In this document: positions 22,482 through 33,931 of the stretch, one piece after another | Layout: each line of letters begins with the position of its first letter | Position numbering within the stretch: the stretch's first letter is position 1 | NCBI GenBank assembly: GCA_025617375.2 | Contig: JAMYGW020000001.1 | Location: forward strand, 2,852,001 to 2,916,000 | Reading direction: 5' to 3' | DNA length: 64,000 nt | From: Acarospora socialis | Lineage: Eukaryota; Ascomycota; Lecanoromycetes; Acarosporales; Acarosporaceae | Notes under the pieces: model-generated | What the model saw: the letters and a program-made list of their open reading frames with translations, nothing else | Told to the model about the DNA's origin: nothing | Database searches by the model: none | Made by a program: the position numbers and the translations under genes

Positions 22482-23643
22482 CTACTGTCCATGGTCACCC
22501 TCACTGACCTCACTGCCCACTTCCGTCCAAGTGCCCGGCGTACTGATGCCCGCAAAATCACTCATGACGTCCAAGTCGCCGTCCACCGAACTCTCCGCCC
22601 CCACCTCCTCGCCGCTGCCGGCTAAGGACGGTGTAGTAGGACGTTCGTGTAGGACGGCGCCCGTTGCGTTGTGGTTGTGATCTCCGGTGACGAAATCGTC
22701 GGAGTAGAATGATGGGGATGTCGTTTCTGCCCACTCGTTCACGGACCAGTAGTTTGACGGCTGGGTGTGCGCGTTGGAGGGTGTTGGATCGTGAGAGGAG
22801 GCAGAGGCGGAGGCGGTACTGGTCGGGGTTAGGTCCACGAGTTGTTCGGAGGGCTGATTTGAATTTGTTTCTAGGGCGAGTGGGTCTCGCGGTGCTTGCT
22901 CGGTGGGTAGTGTGGCAGTACTCTCGCGTGAGGGGTGCGCGGACGCTGGTGTTGGTTGGTCGTCATCGACGTTGATGAGGTTCGAGTTTGAGGTTGTTTC
23001 AATCTCGTGATTGTCGGCGAATGGGTTCGCGAACGCAGCGTCTTTCTCCAGGTCTCGCATACCGTTGCTTCGGTTCCTCAGGCTGTCTTCCTCCGGCCTC
23101 GGTTCTGTGGCCGTCGTAGTCGCGCCCTCCGCCTTCAGATTTCCCTTCTCGTTAACCAGAGTGTCGAAGCTGGCGCTACTCGCTCCAGTTCTTTGCTTCT
23201 TCCTCTTTTCCTCCAAGATTCGTCCCCGTTCTAGTATTTCCTCTCGAGCCTTACGTCTTCTCTCCGCCGCTTCCGGGCTGTCGTCGGGTTGCGTGGAGGA
23301 ATCGGGACGGGATGGAGAGTTAGAAGGGTTGATGTCATCTCCAAGGTTGTGTAGAGCGACAGCAATCTTCCGTCGAGAGCTGTCCAGCCATTCTCTGACT
23401 TGTGGATTCTCGTAAACGGCGAGGCCGGCGGCAACGAGTATAGAGATGGTGATGATCAGACCTAGAGATCACTCGCGATTAGTAAGGGAAACAGAAACGC
23501 TTGCTTTACAGTTTTTCGATAAGCTCCCGACCCTTTCTGATGATCAGAGGTTAAAACAACAATGCAGGAAGGCGGTTCGGCGTGGAGTGTCCATTGTTTC
23601 GGGATCTATTCAACAGCTTACCTTTAGCAAGTGGTGCAGGCAT
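22482..23643 (-). CDS. Small membrane-anchored fungal protein of unknown function
   Basis: Exons 23643-23622 and 23461-22482 (160-nt intron), 333 residues. The 22-nt first exon encodes MPAPLAKG, joined in phase to LIITISILVAAGLAVY, a single N-terminal transmembrane helix. Next come ENPQVREWLDSSRRKIAVAL and an Arg/Glu-rich coiled stretch (EAAERRRKAREEILERGR) facing one compartment, then a long acidic, Ser/Thr/Pro-rich disordered tail ending SEVSEGDHGQ. The N-terminal 90 residues look conserved among filamentous ascomycetes as I remember them; the tail does not. I do not know the function; a tail-exposed organelle membrane protein is the simplest reading. It is divergently transcribed from ASK1 across 411 bp. 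Confidence 0.72.
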
Positions 23644-24054
23644 GGCGAGCTGTCAGAGTTTACTCTCCTGTCCTTCGAGATACAAGAAAGATAAGGAAAA
23701 GTTGACTCTTGAGACTGTGAAGATGTTGGTTTGAATAGCAAGGAACATGGCGCCTCGTCTGGACTCGTCATCTAAGCCAGGAGGCGGTACTGTAGGTAGT
23801 ACTCGTACCTTACGCGGAACGTTACCTTAGGTACCTTACTCGAAGGTACGTTATCTAAGCTAAGCCGCGGGGCAATGCATAAACGAGACTAGCCGTAAGT
23901 TCCACAGCTAGGCTTGGCAGGGCGCGTCTCCCCACTAACAAGCTTTAAACGCGCGTTACCTTACCTTACCTTACTACATGCACTTCAACCATAAGTAGGT
24001 ACTGGTTCACTCCATTGACTGCTTCTGTACATTTCACCGGATCACTTACTTATC
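23644..24054. other. Divergent promoter region, membrane protein / ASK1
   Basis: Short shared promoter. It holds many TACCTTA/AAGGTACG words at 23770-23860 and 23955-23980, and an ACGCGCGT word listed separately. Confidence 0.45.
23949..23956. promoter_or_regulatory. ACGCGCGT word upstream of ASK1
   Basis: A palindromic ACGCGCGT about 100 bp before the ASK1 start contains two overlapping ACGCG cores, the MBF-type cell-cycle box. The functional claim is inference. Confidence 0.3.
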
Positions 24055-25520
24055 ATGTCTCGTCCGAGTACATCCTCCAACCAGCGCAATCTATCCTTGA
24101 CTGAAGAGCTGGAGAAACTGGAGCAATCCATAACCCTGACACTACAAGGTGATAGCCTCCATCAAAGGTGCAACAGTCCTCGGAACAAGCGCAGGCTGAC
24201 CATGACCTCTTCAGAGATCGATCATAATTTCAGCCGAGCACACCGGATAGTCACTACTAGTATCCTTCCTATCGTCGAACAATACGCTGAACACTCCCGA
24301 AACGTCTGGGAAGGGTCGAAGGTCTGTAGCTTCAGCAACCAGCGCCCCGTGTATTACACCAAGCTGACCCATCGCTCCTCAGTTCTGGAAACAATTCTTC
24401 GAGGCCAGTGCGAACGTCTCCCTCTCCGGTTACGAAGAGCTTGCGGCCGATGAGACCGTTACGGAAGACTACACCAACACAGAAACCACCGATATATCCG
24501 ACGCCTACGCATCCTCACCATCCCATGCCAATGACGACGACACAATAACCGCAGCATCTAGAGACCCCGTTACCCACGATGAAGGCGAAGATTCCCTTCT
24601 CGACTCCCTCATCATTTCTCCATCTCAACCCACGCCTCGAGCCCCCCAAACCCAAACCAAACCCCCAACCTTCGCCCAATACCCATCCCCATACGAAGCG
24701 CTCAAACGCGAAGTCCACGCCACCACAACCACAACCAACCCCCCACCATCAACAATCTCCTCCGAACTCCCCTCCACGCCCGGCAAGCAAACCCTCCCCG
24801 ACATGTCCCTAACCCCAACCTCCTCGCCCTTTGCCCCACCCACCTCCGCCTTCCACCCCTCGACCCAGCAGCGCAAAGACCTGCTCCTGCACCGCGTCCT
24901 CGACAAGAACTACCGCCTGCAAGCCACGCCGCACGCCCAGCCGCGGCCCCTCCCACACCGCACCAACCCCACGACGCAACAGACACCCAAAGCCAACAGA
25001 GGCACCAGACAGAGAGACAGCACGAGCCCCATGTCCAGCCCGCCCATCCCTGCGCCCGAACTTCACAGCGAGATCTTCGACTCGCCGCAACGGCGGCCAC
25101 CGCGTACGCCGGGCGTGAGTGTGCTCACTAGCGGACTAACGCCAAGGAAAACAAAGAGCGTGAGAAGGACGGGAAGGGGGTGGGACAGCGATAGCGAGGG
25201 CGATGATGACTATGGCGATGATGGCCTGCTGGAGGGAATGAGCCCGCCGAAGACGATGCAGTTCCATGTCCCGCAGAGTAGGTTATTGCAAACACCTGGT
25301 AAGGTCCCGTCCGCGATGAGATAATCATAGACGTTATCAATCATGCATAAGAACCGATTTGTGACATTCCAATTTAGCACGAGAAGCGAGCAAACGCATC
25401 GTGCAGGATATCCTGCGCACCGCGGGCGGCGACGACGTCACGGATGAGGTGGAAGGCACGCCGAGTCCGAGCATCGTTGTGGGAATGGATGCGAGGAAGG
25501 AGTTTGAGGACAGTTTCTAA
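24055..25520 (+). CDS. ASK1: DASH/Dam1 complex subunit Ask1
   Basis: Exons 24055-24148, 24215-24321, 24383-25298, 25378-25520; 419 residues. Ask1 is a subunit of the fungal DASH (Dam1) ring that couples kinetochores to spindle microtubules. The conserved N-terminal domain is clear once spliced: NLSLTEELEKLEQSITLTLQ, then EIDHNFSRAHRIVTTSILP, EGSKFWKQFFEASANVSLS. The rest is a long Pro/Ser/Thr-rich tail with many S/T-P sites, as expected for a CDK target, and a conserved C-terminal stretch (SRLLQTPAREASKRIVQDIL). The four-exon model is fixed by phase at each junction. It starts at the first ATG. Confidence 0.9.
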
Positions 25521-26717
25521 CATTGGCACGAGAGTGCTATGCGGGTGGAGTACTCGTACCTACTCTGTAGAGTGTTGGCTACGAAAGGGTTGGGTTTTAC
25601 CGGGTATAAAGAGTTGAGAGACTGGGACCGGCTTCGCTTTGTAGAGATCATTGTCCGTTGCCATAAGTCTTCTTGACTGGTCTTGATCGTCGGATGATAT
25701 GAAGAGGATTACCGGCCCCTTCCTGATCTCTTTGTGCATCGCATACGATCGCCAGCCTGATTGCCTTTCTAAGTACCTTACACTACCCTTCTCGCGAACC
25801 CTAAGGACGCTCGGCTTTCCCCACTTGTGCCCTGTGCTCACCCACCGAGACTTGATACACCTACTATACACCTACAGTACATACCAAACAAGCACAGAAC
25901 TCAACGGTACCCTTCACGAGAGTCCTCAATACTCTACGACCCACACGCATCCCCACCGCGGAAACCCCCACTCACTCGCTCCTCGGAACCACCCTCCCAA
26001 ACTCAACTAAAAGCAATATCAAGCATATAAATGGCTTAGATTCTGTCGACTCGAAGCTCCAAAATATACAAAAGTCGGCAAGTCCCAAACAAGACAACAC
26101 AACCCAACACAACACCTGCATGCAAAGGACCACCAACCGCGCCGTTCAAAAGGTGAAAGACAACGGAGGAAGGAAACGTAAGAATTTTGAGTAGCAACGC
26201 CCGGCAGAAAATATATAGATAAGATAGATAGATAGTTCCGAGCAAAGATAGAGAGAGAGATAGATGGGGTATAGATGGCTTTTGGTAGAAGGCAAGGGTA
26301 GAGTTGGAGGGAGGAGAAAGAGAGGGGGTATAACAGCAAACTTGAAAGATTTGGAAGCAAAATAGAAGCAGGCAAATGCAGACCGAAAGCTGAAGTAGCC
26401 GACGGTCGACCTCAAACAAGCCGCCGACGCATGGAATGGACGAGAAATCAACCGAAAGATATCTCGGAGATCAAGTTTTGGAGATGCTGGGTATGGACAA
26501 GAAGGACCTCGCGCTCGTTAGTAAGGAAAGATGAGAGGAAAGTTGCGGCCTGAAAACGCCAAAGAATCGGAAACTCCGCGCCCGAGAAAGGAATGGAGAA
26601 TGACGCCGAGTACTCAAGGGAGACTATCAGACCAGGTTTGAACCGCCACTGCTCGGCCGTATATTGGATTCGAAGCCGAAATGACCAGTGCGCAGCGCTG
26701 GTCTGTCTGGAAAGGGT
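25521..26717. other. Intergenic, convergent 3' ends with GATA-type simple repeats
   Basis: Between convergent genes. 26210-26285 has TAGATAGATAGATAG and AGAGAGAGAG simple repeats, probably in the RhoGAP gene's 3' UTR. The minus-strand frames read across these and are not genes. Confidence 0.45.
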
Positions 26718-29700
26718 CTAACTCTCCTCCATGAACACATTGTTGCTGTTCTCGATGAGGAATTGGATCGCTTGATTCTTCATCTGCGTGTCTGTCATCT
26801 CGCGCGAAAGGGACTCTGGACGCATGATCGTCGGAGCGAAGACGACGGCGATATTGAGAGGTGTCATCTGTTGTAGACAGTCAGTAAAATGGAGCAAAGT
26901 AATTTTCGCTCCAGGCTCGTGGGACTTTACAAGATTTTCCTTTTCCCTTTCCACAACTCGGGCAAGGTGGAAAATAAGAAACTCCAGACAGTCACGGTGG
27001 CTAGGCGGCAGATTCTGGATAGCAAGGCGCATGGAAGCGATTCGTTTTTCGTCGTCGCTGATTTGAACGGAGTCCAGAAGCTGATCGTAAACCTCATACG
27101 TGATTAATGGGGTGGGAAGTCGGCGGAAATACTGCTTCAGAAGAGAAGTGACGGCGTTGATGTCAAGATCTGGATCCGAGATATCAAAGTCGTTGCTTCT
27201 TTCGAAGCCTTCTCGAATAACTTGAATCTGACCATTTCCTCCGCTCTTGCGGTATATGCCTTCCACGTCCATACCTGTCCAATGGTCAGCCACTGGTCAA
27301 AACCCGAAATAGGAGCCAAATACCTCTAAGCTCCACCTCTTGGATACACCGCGTGACGATCCCTGGAATGACAACCCTCTCGAAATCAGTCCGTTGTTCC
27401 AATTCCGAGCCGAAGAGAGCTTGTGCGCAAGTCAGTCTCCCTAAAAGCCACCCAACCGGGCAAGACATCTTACCGGTGCCACTTTCTGAGCCGACCATAG
27501 CAGAGCTACCATTCGGTGTGATTTTGGACTGTCCAGGTTTTCCCTTCTGGCTGTTAAAAAACCCAAAGCCTTGACGAGCGGGGTCGTTTATTGCAGGGCG
27601 CGGCAGAAGTCCGTTGTGATAGTCAGAGCTCGAGGGTAGCGATCCATAAGGGAGACCCTCAATGATGCCACCTTCACGTTGATACTTGGCTTGGTCGTTC
27701 GAGGAGAAAGCCCCTTTAAGCCCTTTCGTGACACCCTTAGCGACGTTTTGACCGCCCTTCTTCCAGTTGAACTTCTTCGGCTGACCCTTCCGAATGTTAA
27801 CCATTTGAGGAGCCGTGAGGATGGCGGCATGATCAGCATCATTCTCGGCATGGATATTGTGCTGAGAGCCCGGATGTGAGCCTTCACTTCCCCCAGGACC
27901 CGTATCACGCCCGTCAACGGAAACCTGGGATGTCTCTTTTGGATGATGAGTATATATTCCGAGACCATTCGGAGGTGGTCGGATCCCATCAAAGGATGGA
28001 GCTGCGTTGGCTTTGTACAACACTTGAACATGATGGACAAGTTGGTTGTTGAGCTCGGCCAGCTGAGCATTCTTTAATGATAGTTGCTCAAATTCCTGCA
28101 AGCTTTTGTCCTTCATTTGCGTCAGATTGGCAACCTCGTCTATTAGTTCGTTTCTTTTCTGAATGAGATCCTCGATTTGGGGCGCAAAGGAATCTTTGAG
28201 TTTCTGCAAGGCCTCGGCGAACTCCCGGAGCACGTTGTTGCTCAGCTTCCCAAGGTCGAGGGGTTCTCGGCTCTTCTTCGCTGTCGCAATATGATCGGTC
28301 AGGACCTCAAGCTCCCTAACAACAATCTCCTTCTGGGTGTCTAGAACGACCATCGTCGATCTCTTCTCACGCAGTTCAGTGTTAACCTGCTTGATGCTGG
28401 CTTTGCCTTCCAGTGCCGCTTCTAACTCGGCAATTTTCTGTTCCTTCTCCACCGTTTTTTGCCGTTCACGACGTAGCTCGTTCTTGAACCACGTGAGCTC
28501 TTCTCGCGTCTCCGGAGAGCTTGTGGAAGGACTGCTGATTTCAGGTCCGAATCCCGTTGTACCTACGACATGCAATGGAGAGCTTGGCCATCTGCTATCT
28601 TTCGACATACGTCCGACTTTATCACTGTAGCTTCTCCCGTGCCGCACCGAGTTGGACACGCGGCGAAGGAATGATGCATGCTCTTTAGATTCATCGGTAC
28701 CAAGGATGCGGGCCATGTCATCCTCCATTGTAAATTCGCCGCCAGTACTATATCTAGGCAAAGCTGGCGACGCTGGAGGGTCCGCCCAATGGCTCGGTTC
28801 TGACTGCAACGTGCTGATCGAGGCGTCCCGCGACTTGTGATAACCTGGAGGAGGTTGAGGAGGTGCTCTGGGGGCGGTAAAGGAGTCATTGGTCGGGTTG
28901 GCCATCAGAGGGCGTCCTTGCGCACGGGCTGGCGGGGTTGGTTTTTCTTCGGCATGCTTGGAAGTCGGCGATCTACTGGGCTTCGGAGCTATTTTGGCCC
29001 CGTTGATCCTTGCGAGAACGCTTGGGGACTCGTGCGTCGTGGTTATGGAGGAAGCCGACGACGAGGTGTCATGCTGGCCATCAAGCGGCAGTGAGGAGGT
29101 AGCGATCTTCTCGAGGCCGCTATTTTTGATTTCTTTCCGCGGAACAGCCTGTGTTGTCTGCGTTGTCTGCGATTTGCCCAAAGAATCCCCTCGCTTTGGC
29201 AGGTGCGTGGTCATTGCAGACGGCAAAGCCTTGGTGGGATCCACCGATCCAGTCTCACGGCTCCTGTGATCTAGCGATGTTCGTGCAGCGCCGTTGATGT
29301 TCAGTTCAGACAAGAGTGGTTTTGGTGAGTCATGGACCGCTGCTGGAGCGATCTGCTCCTTTGGTAGTACAGCTGCTGGACCGGAGTGTGAGCGTAAAAC
29401 CCCTAAACTACCAGCACCCTCTGAAGGAGGAGATGGTCCTTCAGACTTGGAGCTCCTTGCCGATCCTCCAGATTTCTTGTTCTTGGGAACCTCCTGTAGC
29501 TTGAATTTATCGCCCTGCGATGTTGGATCCTGGCCTGTATGTGCGACCTTCGGCGAGTATGCGTGCTGAACACGGGTCTTGTCATTGCCCACAGCAGGTG
29601 AAGCGCCGGCTGAGTTCGAGATGTTCGTCGCCCCATGGTCTTTGCGTTTCCGGATGGTGTCGATGAGCTCTGAGGACGGTTGGCGGCCCTTCTCTTGATA

Positions 29701-30912
29701 AGCGATGTGTGGGCTTGTTGGCGGCGACGAGGCGTGCTCGCCGTCCCCCTCCCCTTGGACTCCATGCCGATCTTGTGAATGTTTGCGGACGGACGAATTG
29801 ACCGGTTTGATATGGCTAAAGTAGTCCTTTGTACCACTCCTGGTCTCTACTGCATGAGACTTTATTCGATCGCCATGCTCCCGGTCGAACTTGTGGTTGT
29901 TCGTATGCGGAGAAGGGCCTGGTGCTGGGTTAGGATCCAGGGCCATGGGGATGAAGAAATCCTCTCCGTTGTCGGAGACGTCGGATTTTTGAGATATTGT
30001 TGAATGACGGTTACTCTTATATGTACTGGACGGTAACATAAGATTTTCTGCACTCAATTAGTCGGTAACACTTTCATCAGTGATACGAGAATATTACCTT
30101 TGCGAGACTCCTCTAAAGCAGCTGGTGACCGTTCACGCTGTGTGCTTCGTGATGAACCAGGCCTCGTGTTGGATGGCAGACGCCGAGGCGCCGGATCCAC
30201 CAACGTATGGTCTGAATATATCTCCGACGGCGGCGTGTCTCGATCCCCCGACGACGCCTCTGGCGTCACGTTGGGCGGTAGAGATGGAAGTGACTTATCG
30301 AGCAGCATGGCGGCGCCGTTCGACGACGGCTTCGGTCGCCGCGACGGATTCTTGGCTGACTTCTTCCGACGTCTGTCCGTCAACGTCTCATAGCACTCCA
30401 TGCAGAATATACCCTGAGACGTCCGTGCATACTTTAGGTTATCGATCTTGCGTTTGCAATTCCGACATCTGAAGCAGCTCGCACAGAAAGCTTGGTCGCC
30501 GGTGAGGATGGCGAGATCCTCGATCTTGTTACCGCAGGCGCAGCAGCTGTATGTGCAGTTGTTGCAGATAAGGGAGCCATCTCCAAGCAGGAGGAGATTC
30601 GCGTCGGAATCGAGAAGTGTACCACAAGTGTTGCATCGAAAGCAGTCAATGTGCCAGCGATTACCAGCTACAATATTGTCAGAACACCAGTAGCACGCAT
30701 GTCGATGATCAAGCAGTAGTCCTTACCAAGCTCAAAAGCTTTCCCTTCTTCCAGAATCTGTGCGTTGGATCGAGCGTGGTTAGTATAACGGTCAGACCTG
30801 GCTTCGACCCATTTGCGAGTTGGAACAGACGTACCTCCCCACAGCCTTTGCACGGATACGCAGCATCGTCCTGCTCCATTGGGGACTCAGGATATGCGGC
30901 CGGAGAATCCAT
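26718..30912 (-). CDS. LIM-domain Rho GTPase-activating protein, Rga family
   Basis: Seven exons: 30912-30835, 30757-30727, 30667-30098, 30047-27474, 27419-27324, 27274-26931, 26867-26718; 1280 residues. Two LIM zinc-binding domains lie at about 21-74 (CKGC...CNNC) and 78-128 (CACG...FCMEC); the second uses Cys where many LIM domains use His. A disordered Ser/Pro-rich middle follows, a coiled coil at roughly 620-750 (ELRRERQKTVEKEQKIAEL onward), and a C-terminal RhoGAP domain at about 1085-1280 with the arginine finger in GIYRKSG (Arg near 1125). Such proteins, like yeast Rga1/Rga2, switch off Cdc42-type GTPases at growth sites. Two introns (27420-27473, 26868-26930) are multiples of three with no stop and would be overlooked by frame alone. 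The exact yeast orthologue is not decided. Confidence 0.9.
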
Positions 30913-33900
30913 AATGTTTTTCCTCCTCCTCCCCAAAGATCGTGCACCAAGTATTCCTACGATGGGAGGATATGTAAGAGCAAAACGCAAGTGGTCCGGA
31001 GCGAGGGCCAAGTCGAGCTACATGGAGAGCATTGACAACGGGGGGGGGTGACCAGCCCGGGGTGTAGGGTATATTAGGTACTCCGTACGTCGTTGCAAGA
31101 AGCGCAAACTAGCGCGCAAAGACAAGATTAGGTAGGGCAATTGCCGCGAGCAAATGATAAAGAGTGACAGCCGCAGGGCAGCAGTAAGTGCGTTAAAGCA
31201 TATGGTAAATAGATCTGGGGAGAGTTACTCGTAGGTTGTGTTCGAGAGTCTCTTAGTACGAGTACGAGTAAGGTAGTGACGAGGGTTGAAAGTCACGAAA
31301 ATTACCTAGCTTATGTCATTGGATAGAAACAGGCACGCATAAGGTACCTATAGGTAATATATAATAGGGTAAGGTGCGCAGCCTCAGTCAGGTACGAAGA
31401 TCTCAGAGGGAGGGGGGATGTAGATAAAGTGTTACGATCTTGTTAGCAGTTCATACATTCAATCATATACTTGGTATCAGTCCCGATCCCTTCCCAAACG
31501 AAAATAATGAGGAGACCTCATCAGAGTGTTGGTACGCATGAGATCTGAGGAAGAGCAGGAGGTACGGAGTTTGAGTACAGGTACCGGAATTATCCGCTAC
31601 TGCACCGACCACAAGATGACCGTTTCATGTAAAAAGCTGAAACTGCCAGGTGCAGGCTACAAGCATCGACGGAGTTACACGTCAGTACCAGGGAGACTTT
31701 ACTTCCGCTCGGCGGAGACAAGCGAGAAGCCAAGGGAAAGGGGTTGAAGTAAGCCTAGGTAGTAAGGTAGTCTTCGCAAGTGAGTCCTTCAATTCTTCAA
31801 GCTACGTTGGAAATTTAGAACGGCGAAACTATGCATGGGATATTCGAGATCTTAGGGAAAATGATCAAGGAATGCCTCCGGATGTGATGTTGTGGATGAC
31901 AATTCCTGTCTCGTGTTCTTAACCTCGACCCGCATCCTCCCTTACCTCTGTTCGAAGCCCTGAATGAGATAACGAAGTCGATGACTGATGAAGCGAATCG
32001 AACAGAAGAGAAGACACGCTGCGGTGTCCGCTTCGATTAACGTGTTTTGGTAATTGGCGCATATGCGCCGGTCGGTAGAGCTTCAACCAGTGCTGAGGCT
32101 GACAACCTACTCGAGTTGAGAGGATGTGAACGTAGAGTCAAAGATGGAAAATCTGCCTTGATGATTCCTGGCATCTCCGCCGGTTCCCATCTCCTCTAAT
32201 CACTCGAGCTATCTCAACTAATCAATGAAGATTGAGCCCTTGTGATTTGAGGAATGCTGTCTCAGGTTTGAGGTCGCCAGTTTCACTAGATGCCAGTCAT
32301 ACTGACACTTTCTGCGTACTTGCGCCGGGAGGAGTCGCCATACATATCTCCCACCGCTGATCAAATCTCGTTCCAATCACTTGGGCGCCGTGAGTCCTGT
32401 GGCTCGACAGGCTCCGGTTGACAAGGGTGCGTTGCGACTGATCCGCAGCCTCAAGCTCCGGTCGACGTACCTGTAATCGCATAGAAAACTCTAGGTTCTT
32501 TCCAGAGTCTCGCCCCGACGAAGCAAATGTATTGCGCTGGAGTATGACCTCCTGCGTAATGCCCCAAGAAGCCACGCGCTCGGCGGAAGATGTAATAGCT
32601 TGTCGGGTTCTGGCGACTGTTTGGACCTGTATTCAAAGCATTACGAGACCCTCCAGGCCCAAAACGGAAATAGAACGCCTTTGGGAACAGTCTTGCTGGT
32701 TCGTGACGCGAGTTAGTGTCGATATACCATCATGTTATGGCCGTTTCCTGCTGGTCGGGCACAACAGCTTGCAGCAATGACAACTGACAAGACTTCCATG
32801 GTATCTCTTGGTATTTATGTCTGGCCGCGGGTTTAGCCCCAACGAAATGAATGAGGACGGCATCTCAGAAAGACATCCTGGCCGGATCTTGCGGACAAGA
32901 GTATCGAGTATCTTTGACTGATTGATCTTCGGCTTGACAGCCAGCCATACAATCGTGAGCCAAGGAAACAATAACCCTATATTCTGACCGCCACCAACCC
33001 GCCGGAGTGAAGGTGCTGAAACCTTTTGATTTGCATGAAGAATGAAACGTACGACAACAAGAACCGAGAAGAAGATGAAGATCGACCAAGGGTGGAGGAG
33101 GGTCAAGGAGGTCTACATGGACAGAATAGTTCGGAAAGCCGAAATACGAAGCCCTCTCAGATAAAGGGCCGAACATGTATCGATCAGGTGATGTAAAACA
33201 ACAAGGCACAGACAATCGCCGAAGATGCAAAAGCGGAAGATCCGAACTCATGGCAAGTTCGTGATGGACTTACCATACCGGCAAATGGCAGACGCTTCGG
33301 CCACCACTTGGTTTATCTCTAACTAGTATCGAGGCGCTGTTGGAAGAACTTATGACAGATGATGCTTCCTGAGCTCTAGAAAAACTCACCTGGCTCCGAT
33401 TGCTTCCGGTTGTGGTTTGTTTATCAACATTCTCGGCCCCACACGTGACTTACAGCACCGCAACCAAATGGACCAGAGTTCAGCAAGCAATACTGGCCTA
33501 GGTAGGACCTCCGAGAAGTCTGCGTATTTGCTGAGACAATCGCCGCATGATGGAGGTGTCAATGTACTCAAATACGCTGGTTGTCCTGTAGTCAAGTAGT
33601 GATGGATAGGCGTTCGTCGAGGACTTAGAATCTTCGGCATCTCGACGAGAGTCAGGCACTGCAGTCTCATCTCCAGTTCATGCGAATTCATTTATTCATT
33701 CTCTCTATGATACATTCCTTTGTAGGATACACGCTGAGTGCTGAGACGCTATCAGTACAGTATAGAGAGAAACCTACGCGTTTAAAAGAGTGCACGCCAT
33801 CCATCCAACCGCCAAAAACCATACCGGTACCATACCAAAGAAGGGCTGCTCTGCTATGCAATGATAACCAATAAAGCGCTGTAAACAAGCAAACTGAGCC

Positions 33901-33931
33901 GGCCGTGAACGATCATTCAAGGCATACAATA
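30913..33931. other. 3-kb gene-poor region
   Basis: Upstream of the RhoGAP gene. Its near part (31060-31400) is rich in GTAC words and has a run of nine G near 31040. Between 32300 and 33260 the minus strand shows short hydrophobic pieces in different frames (for example PWSIFIFFSVLVVVRFI near 33080, SSAIVCALLFYIT near 33200). These could be exons of an intron-rich membrane protein or relics, but I could not build a gene. Confidence 0.4.

Noticed and set aside
24625-25118. Several 90-130-codon frames on both strands within ASK1
   Set aside because: Shadows of the Pro/Ser-rich ASK1 tail; the spliced four-exon model explains the region.
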